A DNA stretch of 64,000 nucleotides from the NCBI GenBank assembly GCA_022340865.1, contig JAJDNC010000103.1:124001-188000 (forward strand), in the 5' to 3' direction. The DNA is from Gemmatimonadota bacterium (GTDB lineage Bacteria > Gemmatimonadota > Gemmatimonadetes > Longimicrobiales > Gaopeijiaceae). The translations under genes and the position numbers were made by a program. This document shows positions 9,769 through 19,267 of this stretch, in pieces. Numbering within the stretch: the stretch's first letter is position 1; each line of letters starts with the position of its first letter. The notes below the pieces were generated by a model that saw only the letters and a list, made by a program, of their open reading frames with translations, searched no databases and had not been told where the DNA came from.

Positions 9769-9926
9769 GGTGGGTCATCAACGGAAGCCGGTGTGAGTCC
9801 GGCGCGGCCCCGCCACTGTAAGAGGTCCGAGGAAACCTCGGAACGCATGCTCCATGGATGCCACTGGGCGCTTCGGCTCCCGGGAAGGCGAGCATGGCGG
9901 CCTCGAGCCAGGAGACGTGACCCATC
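9769..9926 (+). ncRNA. Cobalamin (AdoCbl-type) riboswitch aptamer
   Basis: Conserved core ACGGAAGCCGGTGTGAGTCCGGCGCGGCCCCGCCACTGTAA; downstream CCCGGGAAGGCG...AGCCAGGAGACG; closing P1 helix TGGGTCA (9771-9777)/TGACCCA (9918-9924). Confidence 0.93.
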
Positions 9927-10054
9927 CGATCCGAGACCCGATCTCCGCGGGGGGACGGGTCCGGCCGGCGGGTTCGCGGGTGGTCCCGTTCTTCTTCGGA
10001 AGAGCGGGATTCGTTCTTCCGGCAGCGGGCGGAGGCCCGCGAAGGGAGCCACCC

Positions 10055-12016
10055 GTGAAGCGTTCGACAGGGGCGTTGGGCGCCCTCTTCCTCCTCGTGC
10101 TTCCGGGCGCCGTGAGCGCCCAGGAGAACCCCTTTCCCATCGAGGGCCTCGTCGTCACCGCGAGCGCCACGCCACGCCCCCTGGCCGCGTTGGCCAGCGA
10201 CGTGACCGTGCTGGACGGGGCCGCTCTGCGCGCGCGGGGGCTGGTGCGGGTCGAGGACGCCCTGCGCCAGGTCCCGGGCCTCACCGTCGTCCAGAACGGG
10301 TCGATGGGGTCCACGGTGTCCCTGTTCATGCGGGGCGGGGAGAGCGACTACGTGCTGGTCCTGGTCGACGGTGTCCAGGTGAACCAGCCCGGGGGAGCTT
10401 TCGACCTCTCGAACCTCACCCTCGACAACGTGGCGCGGATCGAGGTCGTCCGCGGTCCCCGGAGCGCTCTCTACGGCTCCGGGGCCGTCGCTGGCGTCGT
10501 GCAGATCATCACGCGGGACGGGCGGGGGCCGGCGCGCGCGGCGCTGGCCACGCGTGTGGGGTCCTTCGGACGCCAGGACTGGTCGCTGGATGCGTCCGGG
10601 GGGAGCGACCGGACAGGGTATTCCGTGGGCTTGTCGCGCGTGCACACGAAGGGGATCCTGCCCTTCAACAACAGCTACACGGACGACGTCGCGTCGGGCG
10701 CCTTCCACCTGGCGCCCGACGCCCGGACGCGGATGCGCTTCACGGCGCGCCTCAGCCATCACACGTATCACTTCCCCACCGACGGATCCGGGAACGTCGT
10801 CGACCGGAACTCGTTCACCTATGGGCATGAATCCACCCTCGGACTGCAGGCGGACCGCGCGCTGGGAAGGGGTCTGGACGTCCAGTTGGACCTCGGCACG
10901 CATGGTGTGAACGGCGGCACCGACGACGCTCAGGACGGCCCCGCCGACACGGTGGGCGTGTACGCCTCGTCGAGCGTGGATCACATGCGGCGGAGCTCGG
11001 CGGACGTGCGCGGCAATGTCCGCATGGGCGGCCTCGTGGCCACCGTGGGGTGGGAGCTCGAGCGGGAGAGCGATCGGTCGGTCACGAAGTCGTCCAGTGA
11101 CTACGGGTCCTCGTCCGACAGGAGCCAAGACTCCCGGTGGAACCGCGGCTATTACGCGCAGGTGACGGGCTCTCGGCGCTGGCTGTCCTACGACGGGGGC
11201 GCGCGCCTGGAAGACAACCAACGGTTCGGCCGGCTGTGGACGTGGCAGGTGGGAGGGGTGGCGCGCGTCATGGGGGCGGCGGGGCCGCGCCTGCGGGCTT
11301 CTCTCGGGACGGGGATCAAGGAGCCGACCTTCTACGAGAACTTCGCCACCGGGTTCGCCCGGGGAAACCCGAACCTCGAGCCGGAGCGATCGCGGTCGTG
11401 GGAGGTCGGCCTGGACCAGCGGTTGATGGGGGAGGATCTCGTCCTCCGGGGCACGTACTTCGACCAGGACTTCCGCGACCTCATCCAGTACACGGCCACG
11501 ACGCCCAGCCCCGAGTCACCCAGCTTCTACAACGTGGCTCGTGCCCGCGCCCGCGGCGTCGAGCTGGCCCTGGAGGGCTCCGCCGGACCCGTGTGGGGCT
11601 CTGCGTCGTGGACGTGGCTGGCCACCCATGTGGTGAACCCGGGTGTGGGCAGTGGGCCCGGTGACGAGTTCGCGCCCGGCGGTGCGCTCCTGCGTCGACC
11701 CCGGCACAGCGCCTCTCTGGAGATGGGGGCCACGCTGGGAGGCGGGGTGGCGCTGGGTGGGGCCGTGAACGTCGTGGGGGCCCGGGCCGACCGGGATTTC
11801 GCGACGTATCCCGCGACGCGGGTGACGTTGCCCCGGTACACGCTGGTCTCCCTGGAGGCTTCGTGGAACGTGGACCAGGCCGCAGGCCGACGCCCCGGTG
11901 TGGAGATCTCCGTGCGTGGCGACAACCTGCTGAACAGGAGCTACGAAGAGGTGGTGGGGTTTCCCGCGCCGGGACGCGCCGTCTACGTGGGCGCACGTGT
12001 CACGTTGGGTGGGTGA
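10055..12016 (+). CDS. btuB: TonB-dependent outer membrane receptor, BtuB-like vitamin B12 transporter
   Basis: GTG start with signal peptide; plug domain VVTASATPRPLAALASDVTVLDG...RGPRSALYGSGAVAGVVQIITR; C-terminal beta-barrel ending YVGARVTLGG; preceded by a cobalamin riboswitch. Confidence 0.92.
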   Translation: MKRSTGALGALFLLVLPGAVSAQENPFPIEGLVVTASATPRPLAALASDVTVLDGAALRARGLVRVEDALRQVPGLTVVQNGSMGSTVSLFMRGGESDYVLVLVDGVQVNQPGGAFDLSNLTLDNVARIEVVRGPRSALYGSGAVAGVVQIITRDGRGPARAALATRVGSFGRQDWSLDASGGSDRTGYSVGLSRVHTKGILPFNNSYTDDVASGAFHLAPDARTRMRFTARLSHHTYHFPTDGSGNVVDRNSFTYGHESTLGLQADRALGRGLDVQLDLGTHGVNGGTDDAQDGPADTVGVYASSSVDHMRRSSADVRGNVRMGGLVATVGWELERESDRSVTKSSSDYGSSSDRSQDSRWNRGYYAQVTGSRRWLSYDGGARLEDNQRFGRLWTWQVGGVARVMGAAGPRLRASLGTGIKEPTFYENFATGFARGNPNLEPERSRSWEVGLDQRLMGEDLVLRGTYFDQDFRDLIQYTATTPSPESPSFYNVARARARGVELALEGSAGPVWGSASWTWLATHVVNPGVGSGPGDEFAPGGALLRRPRHSASLEMGATLGGGVALGGAVNVVGARADRDFATYPATRVTLPRYTLVSLEASWNVDQAAGRRPGVEISVRGDNLLNRSYEEVVGFPAPGRAVYVGARVTLGG

Positions 12017-12037
12017 AGGGGCGGGTGAGTCGTCCGG

Positions 12038-12823
12038 CTAGTGGACGATGCGCGTCCCGTCCCTGAGGGCGTACAGCGCCTCCACGGTCCGGTAGTCCCG
12101 GGCCGAAAGCGTCCTGGCCGTGTTCTTCGGGTACATGACGTCGCCGCGCCGGTCGCTGTGCGGCAGGCCAAGGGCGTGACCCATCTCGTGAGCCGCGGTA
12201 AGGGTTACCTGGGACGGATCGAGGACTCGCGACGAATCGAACGGGTTGCGTGTGGACAGCTCGAGGGAGCGGACCTCGAGTCCCGTGGACGGGCTCCACA
12301 CCGTGTGCGCCACACCCAGCCGGGACGCGCCCAGCGTGCGGGTCCACCGCACCTGTACCTGTGCCTTTCGGAACCCATCTCGGTCTACGACGAGGGGAAA
12401 GGGCTGGCCGTTCCACATGAGGATGCCGTCAGCCGCGGCATCCTGCAGCCGCCGCGCCGTGGCGGGATCTTCAAAGGGCGGCGGCGGCACGTGCACGACC
12501 ATCGTCCCATGGAAGTCCTTCCAGTGACGGATCACGATGCTCCTGGCGGTGTCCAGAGCCGCGCACAGGTAGCCGACGTCGCGGCACGCCTCGTCCGCCC
12601 GCAGAACCGGAGCGCGCTCCCCCCCGGACGCCGTGGCGCCGGGTCCCGGCCGGCAAGGCCCGGCGCCAGGGCGCCCGGCACACCCGTCCGCCGCAGGCAC
12701 GGTCCGTGAGCCGGGGGAGTGTTCCCGCGACCACAGGAACGTGCCGCCCACGACCAACAGGATCGCGGCGAGTGCGAGGGAGCGCGGCCGCCTGCCGGCG
12801 CCGAGGGAGAGCAGGACCGACAT
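12038..12823 (-). CDS. Membrane-anchored matrixin-like (M10) zinc metalloprotease
   Basis: HEMGHALGLPHSD (HExxHxxGxxHxD) and Met-turn region GDVMYP; N-terminal TM. Confidence 0.85.
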   Translation of the reverse strand: MSVLLSLGAGRRPRSLALAAILLVVGGTFLWSREHSPGSRTVPAADGCAGRPGAGPCRPGPGATASGGERAPVLRADEACRDVGYLCAALDTARSIVIRHWKDFHGTMVVHVPPPPFEDPATARRLQDAAADGILMWNGQPFPLVVDRDGFRKAQVQVRWTRTLGASRLGVAHTVWSPSTGLEVRSLELSTRNPFDSSRVLDPSQVTLTAAHEMGHALGLPHSDRRGDVMYPKNTARTLSARDYRTVEALYALRDGTRIVH

Positions 12824-13105
12824 CGCCTGAACCGAGCCGGGTTGGAGGGCTCACGTCACGTCGCCCGAAGGTAAGGGGGCCCGCGAAGCACAGAAAGCGT
12901 GCCCCTGTCGTGTGCGGTGCTCCGCCCCTACTCTGGGATTGCGGGAGACCGGAACGGTATGATGAGGGGGCGTGTAGCAGCCGCGTCCAACGGTGGTGGG
13001 CCGACGAGACGACGGCCAGGCCGGGGGATCGGCGGCGGTAGAGCGCTCCGCTGGGAGGCGAGGCATGCACGAGATCGAGCAGCGTCGGGCGGAGTGACGG
13101 AGATC

Positions 13106-13813
13106 ATGCGATCCTCCGGATCTCGCCGGCGTGGCCTCCTCGCCACCACGTGGGAGTGGACCAGGTTCGTCGTGGTGGTCTTCGCGCTCTTCCTCTTCGT
13201 TCGGACGTTCGTCGTGGAGGCGTTCAAGATCCCCACATCCTCCATGGAGAACACCCTCCTGGTGGGCGATTTCCTCCTGGTGAACAAGGCCGTGTACGGG
13301 GCCGAGATCCCGGGGACCCACCTTCATCTGCCGGCCTTCGAGGAGCCCAGGCGGGGAGATGTGATCGTCTTCGTTCCCCCCACGGACCCCACGAAGGACT
13401 ATGTGAAGCGGCTCATCGGCGTTCCGGGGGACACGCTTCAGATGAAGGACACGCGCCTCTACGTGAACGGCGCTCTGGTCAACGAGCCGTATGCCCGTTA
13501 CGTCGAGCGCCCCGCGAACGCCGTCCATCTGGACATGCCCTGGCAATCCGACAACCTGCTCGCGGGTCCGCCCGGCTCCTATCATCCCACCAGCGACACC
13601 TGGGGTCCCATCGTGGTGCCGGCGGGCAAGTACTTCGTGCTGGGTGACAATCGGGACAACAGCGACGATTCCCGGTACTGGGGCTTCGTACCGCGGAGCG
13701 CCATCCGCGGGAAGCCGTGGCTGGTATACTACTCCTACAATCCAGACTCGCCCGACCATGCACCTTGGCTCTTGGACATCCGCTGGCATCGCATCGGTGA
13801 GCGTATACACTGA
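13106..13813 (+). CDS. lepB: Signal peptidase I
   Basis: PTSSMENTLLVGDFLLVNK (catalytic Ser), YVKRLIGVPGD (catalytic Lys), GDNRDNSDDSRYWGFVP. Confidence 0.95.
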   Translation: MRSSGSRRRGLLATTWEWTRFVVVVFALFLFVRTFVVEAFKIPTSSMENTLLVGDFLLVNKAVYGAEIPGTHLHLPAFEEPRRGDVIVFVPPTDPTKDYVKRLIGVPGDTLQMKDTRLYVNGALVNEPYARYVERPANAVHLDMPWQSDNLLAGPPGSYHPTSDTWGPIVVPAGKYFVLGDNRDNSDDSRYWGFVPRSAIRGKPWLVYYSYNPDSPDHAPWLLDIRWHRIGERIH

Positions 13814-13982
13814 GGTCGCGGATTTGGGACGCGTCCACGCCCGTGCTCGGCGGGGGGGTGGTTGCGCAAGTCACGTGCGTGCCCGATTCTTTTCGACGCG
13901 TCATTCCCCCCTTGGCGGAGTGGAGCATGGGGCCGCACGTCCGTGACAAGGACATCCTCCCGCGCCGAGCCGACGAGACCTG

Positions 13983-14834
13983 ATGAGCTTCTCCTCCCGT
14001 AGAGGTGTTTTCCGGGAAGGCTCCCTGGATCAGTACCTCAAGGAGATCAGCCAGTACCCCCTCATCGACCGTGAGGAGGAGGCAGCGCTAGCGCGGCGCA
14101 TCCGGAAGGACGACGAGGATGCGCTCAACAAGCTCGTGCGCTCCAACCTCCGCTTCGTCGTTTCCGTCGCCAAGAAGTACCAGAACCAGGGCGTGCCCCT
14201 TCCGGACCTGATCAACGAGGGGAACCTCGGCCTCATACGGGCGGCACACAAATTCGACGAGACGAAGGGCATCAAGTTCATCAGCTATGCGGTGTGGTGG
14301 ATCCGGCAGGCCATCCTGCAGGCGCTGGCGGAGCAGAGCCGCATCGTGCGCGTGCCGCTGAACCGTGCCGGAGCGCTGCACCGCATAGGCAGGCGAAGCT
14401 CGGCGCTCCTTCAGGAGCTGGGCAGGGAGCCCACGGTGGACGAGATCGCCCAGGAGCTGGACATCTCCCAGGAGGAGGTGGAACGGACCCTGGCCATCTC
14501 CCAATCCCACCTCTCGCTGGACGCTCCCCTCACGCCGGGTGAGGACAACCGCCTCCTGGACTATCTGCCGGACCAGTACGCGCCGGGCCCCGAGGACGAG
14601 GCGTACGAGCGGGCCCTCAAGAAGACCATCGAGGAGGCGTTGTCCACGCTCAAGGAGCGGGAGGCGAAGATCCTCCGGCTGTACTTCGGGCTGGACGACC
14701 AGGAGCCCATGACCCTGGAGGAGATCGGGTCCCTGCTGGGCATCACCCGGGAGCGGGTGCGCCAGATCAAGGAGAAGGCCCTGGTCAGGCTCCGCCACGC
14801 CTCCCGGGCGCGCTTTCTCGAGACCTTCATGTAG
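13983..14834 (+). CDS. rpoD: RNA polymerase sigma-70 family factor, short primary-type sigma
   Basis: Regions 1.2-4: DQYLKEISQYPLIDREEE, RSNLRFVVSVAKKYQNQG, KGIKFISYAVWWIRQAI, MTLEEIGSLLGITRERVRQIKEKAL; region 1.1 absent. Confidence 0.88.
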   Translation: MSFSSRRGVFREGSLDQYLKEISQYPLIDREEEAALARRIRKDDEDALNKLVRSNLRFVVSVAKKYQNQGVPLPDLINEGNLGLIRAAHKFDETKGIKFISYAVWWIRQAILQALAEQSRIVRVPLNRAGALHRIGRRSSALLQELGREPTVDEIAQELDISQEEVERTLAISQSHLSLDAPLTPGEDNRLLDYLPDQYAPGPEDEAYERALKKTIEEALSTLKEREAKILRLYFGLDDQEPMTLEEIGSLLGITRERVRQIKEKALVRLRHASRARFLETFM

Positions 14835-14931
14835 GTCCGACGGGTCCCGCCACCGCGAGGCCCCTCCCCCCGTCCTTCCCTGGTCCCCTCCCGGATGCCG
14901 CAAAGCCCCACCGCGCAACGCCGCAGCGCAG

Positions 14932-14961
14932 TTGACACGTTTTTGGCGGCCGGATATCATT
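14932..14961 (+). promoter_or_regulatory. Sigma70-type promoter for rplM operon
   Basis: TTGACA-N18-TATCAT, 37 nt upstream of rplM ATG, in a locally AT-rich stretch. Confidence 0.75.
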
Positions 14962-14998
14962 TAAAGCTTTGTAACCGACCGCCTTACCGACGCCGGGC

Positions 14999-15427
14999 AT
15001 GAGAACGTATACACCGAAAGCCGACGAGATCGAGCACAAGTGGTGGGTCGTGGACGCCACCGGGAAACCGCTCGGCCGCCTGGCCACCGAAATCGCGCGC
15101 GTCCTGCGGGGCAAGCATAAGCCGATATTCACTCCGCACCTGGATACCGGCGACCACGTCGTGGTGGTGAACGCCTCCAAGGTCGCGCTCACGGGCAAGA
15201 AGGCGGACCAGAAGACGTACTTCCGGTACAGCGGGTACATGGGTCACGAGAGACACATCCCCTTCCGCCGTATGATGGCGGCGCACCCGGAACGGGTCAT
15301 CGAGATGGCCGTGCGCGGGATGCTTCCCAAGAACGCCCTGGGGCGGACTCTCAGGAAGAAGCTGAAGGTCTATGCGGGCCCGGAGCACCCCCACCAGGGT
15401 CAGCAGCCCGCACCCCTGGACATCTGA
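14999..15427 (+). CDS. rplM: 50S ribosomal protein L13
   Basis: [45 protein letters not shown]. Confidence 0.96.
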   Translation: MRTYTPKADEIEHKWWVVDATGKPLGRLATEIARVLRGKHKPIFTPHLDTGDHVVVVNASKVALTGKKADQKTYFRYSGYMGHERHIPFRRMMAAHPERVIEMAVRGMLPKNALGRTLRKKLKVYAGPEHPHQGQQPAPLDI

Positions 15428-15444
15428 AGAGGCACGCTGAGGAC

Positions 15445-15846
15445 ATGGCCGTCGACACGAAGAACCAGATCCAGAAGGTGGGGCGCCGCAAGACGGCGAC
15501 CGCCCGCATCCTTCTCCGCCCCGGCACCGGCGAGTGGCGGGTCAACGGAAGGACGCTGGAGAGTTATTTCCCCCGGGAGACCCACCGTCTACGCATCGTC
15601 GAGCCCCTGAGGGTGACGGGGCTGGAAAGCCAGTTCGACGTCGTGGTGCGCGTGGACGGGGGAGGCCTGACCGGCCAGGCGGATTCGGTGCGTATGGGGC
15701 TGGCCCGGGCCATTGTCGAGCACGACGAGGAGACGCGCCCCGTGCTGCGCGAGAAGGGGCTGCTGACACGGGATCCCCGGAAGGTCGAGCGGAAGAAGCC
15801 CGGCCGACCCAAGGCCCGCAAGCGGTTCCAGTTCTCGAAGCGTTGA
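15445..15846 (+). CDS. rpsI: 30S ribosomal protein S9
   Basis: VGRRKTATARILLRPGTGEWRVNGR; C-terminal KKPGRPKARKRFQFSKR. Confidence 0.96.
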   Translation: MAVDTKNQIQKVGRRKTATARILLRPGTGEWRVNGRTLESYFPRETHRLRIVEPLRVTGLESQFDVVVRVDGGGLTGQADSVRMGLARAIVEHDEETRPVLREKGLLTRDPRKVERKKPGRPKARKRFQFSKR

Positions 15847-15919
15847 GGGCCCGAGGGCACTCGCCGCTTCATCATCCTGATCGGGGCGTAATCGGCCCCA
15901 CACGAGTGAGTTGACGCAC

Positions 15920-16957
15920 ATGCAGGAAGTCGGCCTGAACCAGCTTCTGGAGGCCGGTGTCCATTTCGGACACCAGACGCGCCGCTGGAACCCGAAGATG
16001 AAGCCGTTCATCTTCGCCGAGCGCAACGGCATCCACATCATCGACCTGCGCAAGACCCTCGATCGCCTGCTGGCGGCCCAACAGGCCGTGCGGGAGGTGG
16101 TCCTCCGCGGTGAGCGGATCCTCTTCGTGTGCACCAAGCGCCAGCTGCGTGCGGTCATCGAGCAGGAGGCCGAGCGCTGCGGTGCCTTCTACGTGACCGA
16201 GCGGTGGCTCGGGGGGATGCTCACGAACTTCCAGACCATCAGGAAGCAGATCCGTCGCCTGAAGGAGCTGGAGCGCGGCCAGGAGGAGAACGCCTTCGAG
16301 TTCTACACGAAGAAGGAGCGGCTCCTCCTCGAGCGCGAGCGCCTGAAGCTCGAGAAGTATCTGGCCGGCGTGAAGGACATGGGACGCCTCCCCGGCGCGG
16401 TGTTCGTCGTGGACGCGAAGCGCGAGACCATCGCCGTGCGGGAGGCCTCCCGCCTGGGGATCCCCGTCATCGCCATCACCGACACGAACGCGGACCCCGA
16501 CCTCATCACGTACCCTGTTCCGGGCAACGACGATGCCATCCGCTCCGTGGGACTGATCAGCGCGGCCATCGCGAGCACCATCGAAGTGGCGCGCCGTGAG
16601 GTCCCGGAGGACCAGCGGCGGCCGGAGGACGTGGAAGCGACGACCTACTCGACCGAGACCGGCGAGACCACGGAGAAGGAGCGGCCCGCCAGCCGTCGCC
16701 GCCCGCGGCGCAAGCGGCGGCCGCGGCCGGAGGTCATCGCGCAGCACCGGAAGGGTGAGGAGGAAGGGGAGGAAGGCGGCGGGGAGGAAGGCGGAGAGGA
16801 GGCAGCCGCTGCATCCGACGACACCCCGGCCCCGGACTCCGCGGACGCCGAAGCCTCCAAGGCCAAGTCGGCCGCGAAGCCCAGGAAGCCGCGGGCCAAG
16901 AAGGCGGCGGCCACGGTGGCCGAGGGCGGCGACAACGCGGAGGAGAGCGCCTCCTAG
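15920..16957 (+). CDS. rpsB: 30S ribosomal protein S2 with long charged C-terminal extension
   Basis: LLEAGVHFGHQTRRWNPKMKPFIFAERNGIHIIDL; ends in low-complexity E/K/A/P extension. Confidence 0.95.
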   Translation: MQEVGLNQLLEAGVHFGHQTRRWNPKMKPFIFAERNGIHIIDLRKTLDRLLAAQQAVREVVLRGERILFVCTKRQLRAVIEQEAERCGAFYVTERWLGGMLTNFQTIRKQIRRLKELERGQEENAFEFYTKKERLLLERERLKLEKYLAGVKDMGRLPGAVFVVDAKRETIAVREASRLGIPVIAITDTNADPDLITYPVPGNDDAIRSVGLISAAIASTIEVARREVPEDQRRPEDVEATTYSTETGETTEKERPASRRRPRRKRRPRPEVIAQHRKGEEEGEEGGGEEGGEEAAAASDDTPAPDSADAEASKAKSAAKPRKPRAKKAAATVAEGGDNAEESAS

Positions 16958-16979
16958 CGACAGGAGCCTTCTTCGAAGG

Positions 16980-17000
16980 GAGCCGGGTTCGTCCCGGCTC
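16980..17000 (+). promoter_or_regulatory. Intercistronic hairpin rpsB-tsf
   Basis: GAGCCGGG-TTCGT-CCCGGCTC perfect 8-bp stem, no T tract. Confidence 0.55.
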
Positions 17001-17080
17001 GATGGCCCCCGGCCCAGGGGTTTCTTCCGGGGTCGCGGGGTGCCAGAGGCGGCAGCGGCGACGCGGGACCGATGCGCGTT

Positions 17081-17118
17081 GGCTCCGCCTCTCTTCACAG
17101 CCGGAGGCGGGGCCTCCG
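17081..17118 (+). promoter_or_regulatory. Overlapping alternative hairpins upstream of tsf
   Basis: GGCTCCGCCTC (17081-17091)/GAGGCGGGGCC (17104-17114) versus CGGAGG (17102-17107)/CCTCCG (17113-17118). Confidence 0.45.
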
Positions 17119-17169
17119 TGCCGAGAGAGCTACGAGAAACCGACACGAGACCGACGAAAGACCGACCAG

Positions 17170-17766
17170 ATGACGATCACTGCTCAGGATGTGAAAGCCC
17201 TGCGCGACCGGACGGGCGCGGGGATGATGGACTGCAAGAAGGCGCTGGAGGAGAGCGGCGGCGACGCCGACAAGGCGATGGATCTCCTGCGCGCCCGCGG
17301 CGTCGCCCGCGCGGCCAAGCGCGCCGCTCGCTCGGCCAACCAGGGGACCATCGGCAGCTACGTCCACTTCGACGGGAGGACGGCCGTCATCGTGGAGCTG
17401 AACTGCGAGACCGATTTCGTGGCGAACACGGACGAGTTCAAGGCGCTGGCGAAGGACCTGGCGATGCACATCGCTTCGGCGGCTCCCCTGGCCGTCTCCC
17501 AGGCGGACATTCCCGCGGACGTGGTGGAGCACGAGCGGGCGATCTACCTCGAGCAGGTGAAGGAGGAGGGCAAGCCGGAACACATCGCCGCGAAGATCGT
17601 CGAGGGCAAGATGCAGAAGTTCTTCAAGGAGAGCACGCTGCTGGCACAGCCCTTCGTCAAGGACCCCGACAGGACCATCGAGGACCTGATCACCGGCGTT
17701 TCGGCGAAGACCGGCGAGAAGGTGCAGGTGGCCCGCTTCGCGCGCCTCAGGGTGGGAGAAAGCTGA
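17170..17766 (+). CDS. tsf: Elongation factor Ts
   Basis: VKALRDRTGAGMMDCKKALEESGGDADKAMDLLR; NCETDFVA. Confidence 0.95.
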   Translation: MTITAQDVKALRDRTGAGMMDCKKALEESGGDADKAMDLLRARGVARAAKRAARSANQGTIGSYVHFDGRTAVIVELNCETDFVANTDEFKALAKDLAMHIASAAPLAVSQADIPADVVEHERAIYLEQVKEEGKPEHIAAKIVEGKMQKFFKESTLLAQPFVKDPDRTIEDLITGVSAKTGEKVQVARFARLRVGES

Positions 17767-17788
17767 GAGCGCGGACAGGAGTGGCAGA

Positions 17789-18526
17789 GTGAGCGACGGC
17801 GGCCGAAGCGAGCAGGACTCGACGATGTACCGGCGTGTTCTCGTGAAGCTTTCCGGCGAGGCCCTCGCCGGGGAGCAGGGCTTCGGCATCGAGCCGGCCG
17901 TGGTGGATCGGCTCACCGACGAGATCCGCTCCATAGCCGAGATGGGCGTGCGTCTGGGCGTGGTCATCGGAGGAGGCAACATCGTGCGCGGATCCATGGC
18001 CTCCAGGCAGGGCATGGACCGCGTGCAGGCAGACTACATGGGGATGCTGGCCACCGTCATCAACGCGTTGGCTGTGCAGGATCTCCTGGAGACCAAGGAC
18101 GTCGACACGAGGGTGATGACGGCCATCCGCATGGAGCAGATCGCCGAGCCCTACATCCGACGACGTGCCTTGCGTCACATGGAGAAGGGTCGCGTGGTGC
18201 TCTTCGCCGGGGGTACCGGCAATCCCTATTTCTCCACCGACACCGCTGCGGTCCTCCGCGCCATCGAGATGGAGGCGGACGTGGTCATCAAGGCCACCAA
18301 GGTCCAGGGTGTCTACAGCGCCGATCCCCATGTGAATCCCGAGGCCGAGTTCATCCCGGAGATCACGTTCCAGGAGGTCGTGGCCCGCGAATTGGGCGTC
18401 ATGGATGCCCCCGCCGTCAGCCTCTGCAAGGAGAACGCCCTTCCCATCATCGTGCTCAACCTGGAGGAGCGCGGCGCCGTGGCGGCCGCCATCCGTGGTG
18501 ACCGAGTGGGAACCCTTGTATCCTAG
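17789..18526 (+). CDS. pyrH: UMP kinase
   Basis: RVLVKLSGEALAGEQGFGI; VIGGGNIVRG; FAGGTGNPYFSTDTAA; GTG 17789 or ATG 17825 start. Confidence 0.94.
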   Translation: MSDGGRSEQDSTMYRRVLVKLSGEALAGEQGFGIEPAVVDRLTDEIRSIAEMGVRLGVVIGGGNIVRGSMASRQGMDRVQADYMGMLATVINALAVQDLLETKDVDTRVMTAIRMEQIAEPYIRRRALRHMEKGRVVLFAGGTGNPYFSTDTAAVLRAIEMEADVVIKATKVQGVYSADPHVNPEAEFIPEITFQEVVARELGVMDAPAVSLCKENALPIIVLNLEERGAVAAAIRGDRVGTLVS

Positions 18527-18537
18527 TGTTGCTGTCG

Positions 18538-18559
18538 CGGTGACACGGTTCCGTCACCG
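18538..18559 (+). promoter_or_regulatory. Hairpin between pyrH and frr
   Basis: CGGTGAC-ACGGTTCC-GTCACCG, 7-bp stem, no T tract. Confidence 0.35.
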
Positions 18560-18700
18560 GAGCTCCTCTCGGTAGCGACCGCCATGTCGTCGGCGCTCCG
18601 CCCGGGATCCGCCACCGCGGTATTCTGTGCATTCGGGTGACAGCCCGCTTCCGTTTCCGATCACCCTACTGAGAGACTTCCGCCACATCCGGAGAGCTTC

Positions 18701-19252
18701 ATGGCCAACGTGGAAGAAGCCAGGGAGCGCATGGACGATGCGCTCGACGCCATGCGCCGCGAGTTCGCGACGGTGCGCACGGGGAAGGCGACGCCCGCCC
18801 TCCTCGACACGGTCCGGGTCGACGCGTACGGTTCGAAGCTGCCCGTGAACCAGGTCGCGACCGTCCACACTCCGGAGCCCAGCCTCCTCGTCGTCCAGCC
18901 GTTCGACAAGTCGCTGATGCACGAGGTCGAGAGGGCCATCCAGATCGCCGATCTGGGTCTCAACCCCTCGAACGACGGGAACGTGATCCGCGTGCCGATT
19001 CCGGCCCTCACGGAGGAGCGGCGCAAGGAGTACGTGAAGCTCCTGCACAAGATGGCCGAGGAGGGGAGGGTCTCCATCCGCCACGCCCGCCGCACGGTCC
19101 GGGACGAGCTCCACGAGAAGGTGAAGGAGCACGAGATCAGTGAGGACGAGGGGCACCGCAGGGAGGAGGCGCTGGAGAAGCTCACCCACGAGTACATCGA
19201 CAAGATCGACGAGCTCGTGAAGCACAAGGAGCAGGAGGTTCTGGCGCTCTAG
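18701..19252 (+). CDS. frr: Ribosome recycling factor
   Basis: REFATVRTGKATPALLDTVRVDAYGSKLPVNQVATVHTPEPSLLVVQPFD. Confidence 0.96.
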   Translation: MANVEEARERMDDALDAMRREFATVRTGKATPALLDTVRVDAYGSKLPVNQVATVHTPEPSLLVVQPFDKSLMHEVERAIQIADLGLNPSNDGNVIRVPIPALTEERRKEYVKLLHKMAEEGRVSIRHARRTVRDELHEKVKEHEISEDEGHRREEALEKLTHEYIDKIDELVKHKEQEVLAL

Positions 19253-19267
19253 CGTCCTAGTCCCGCT

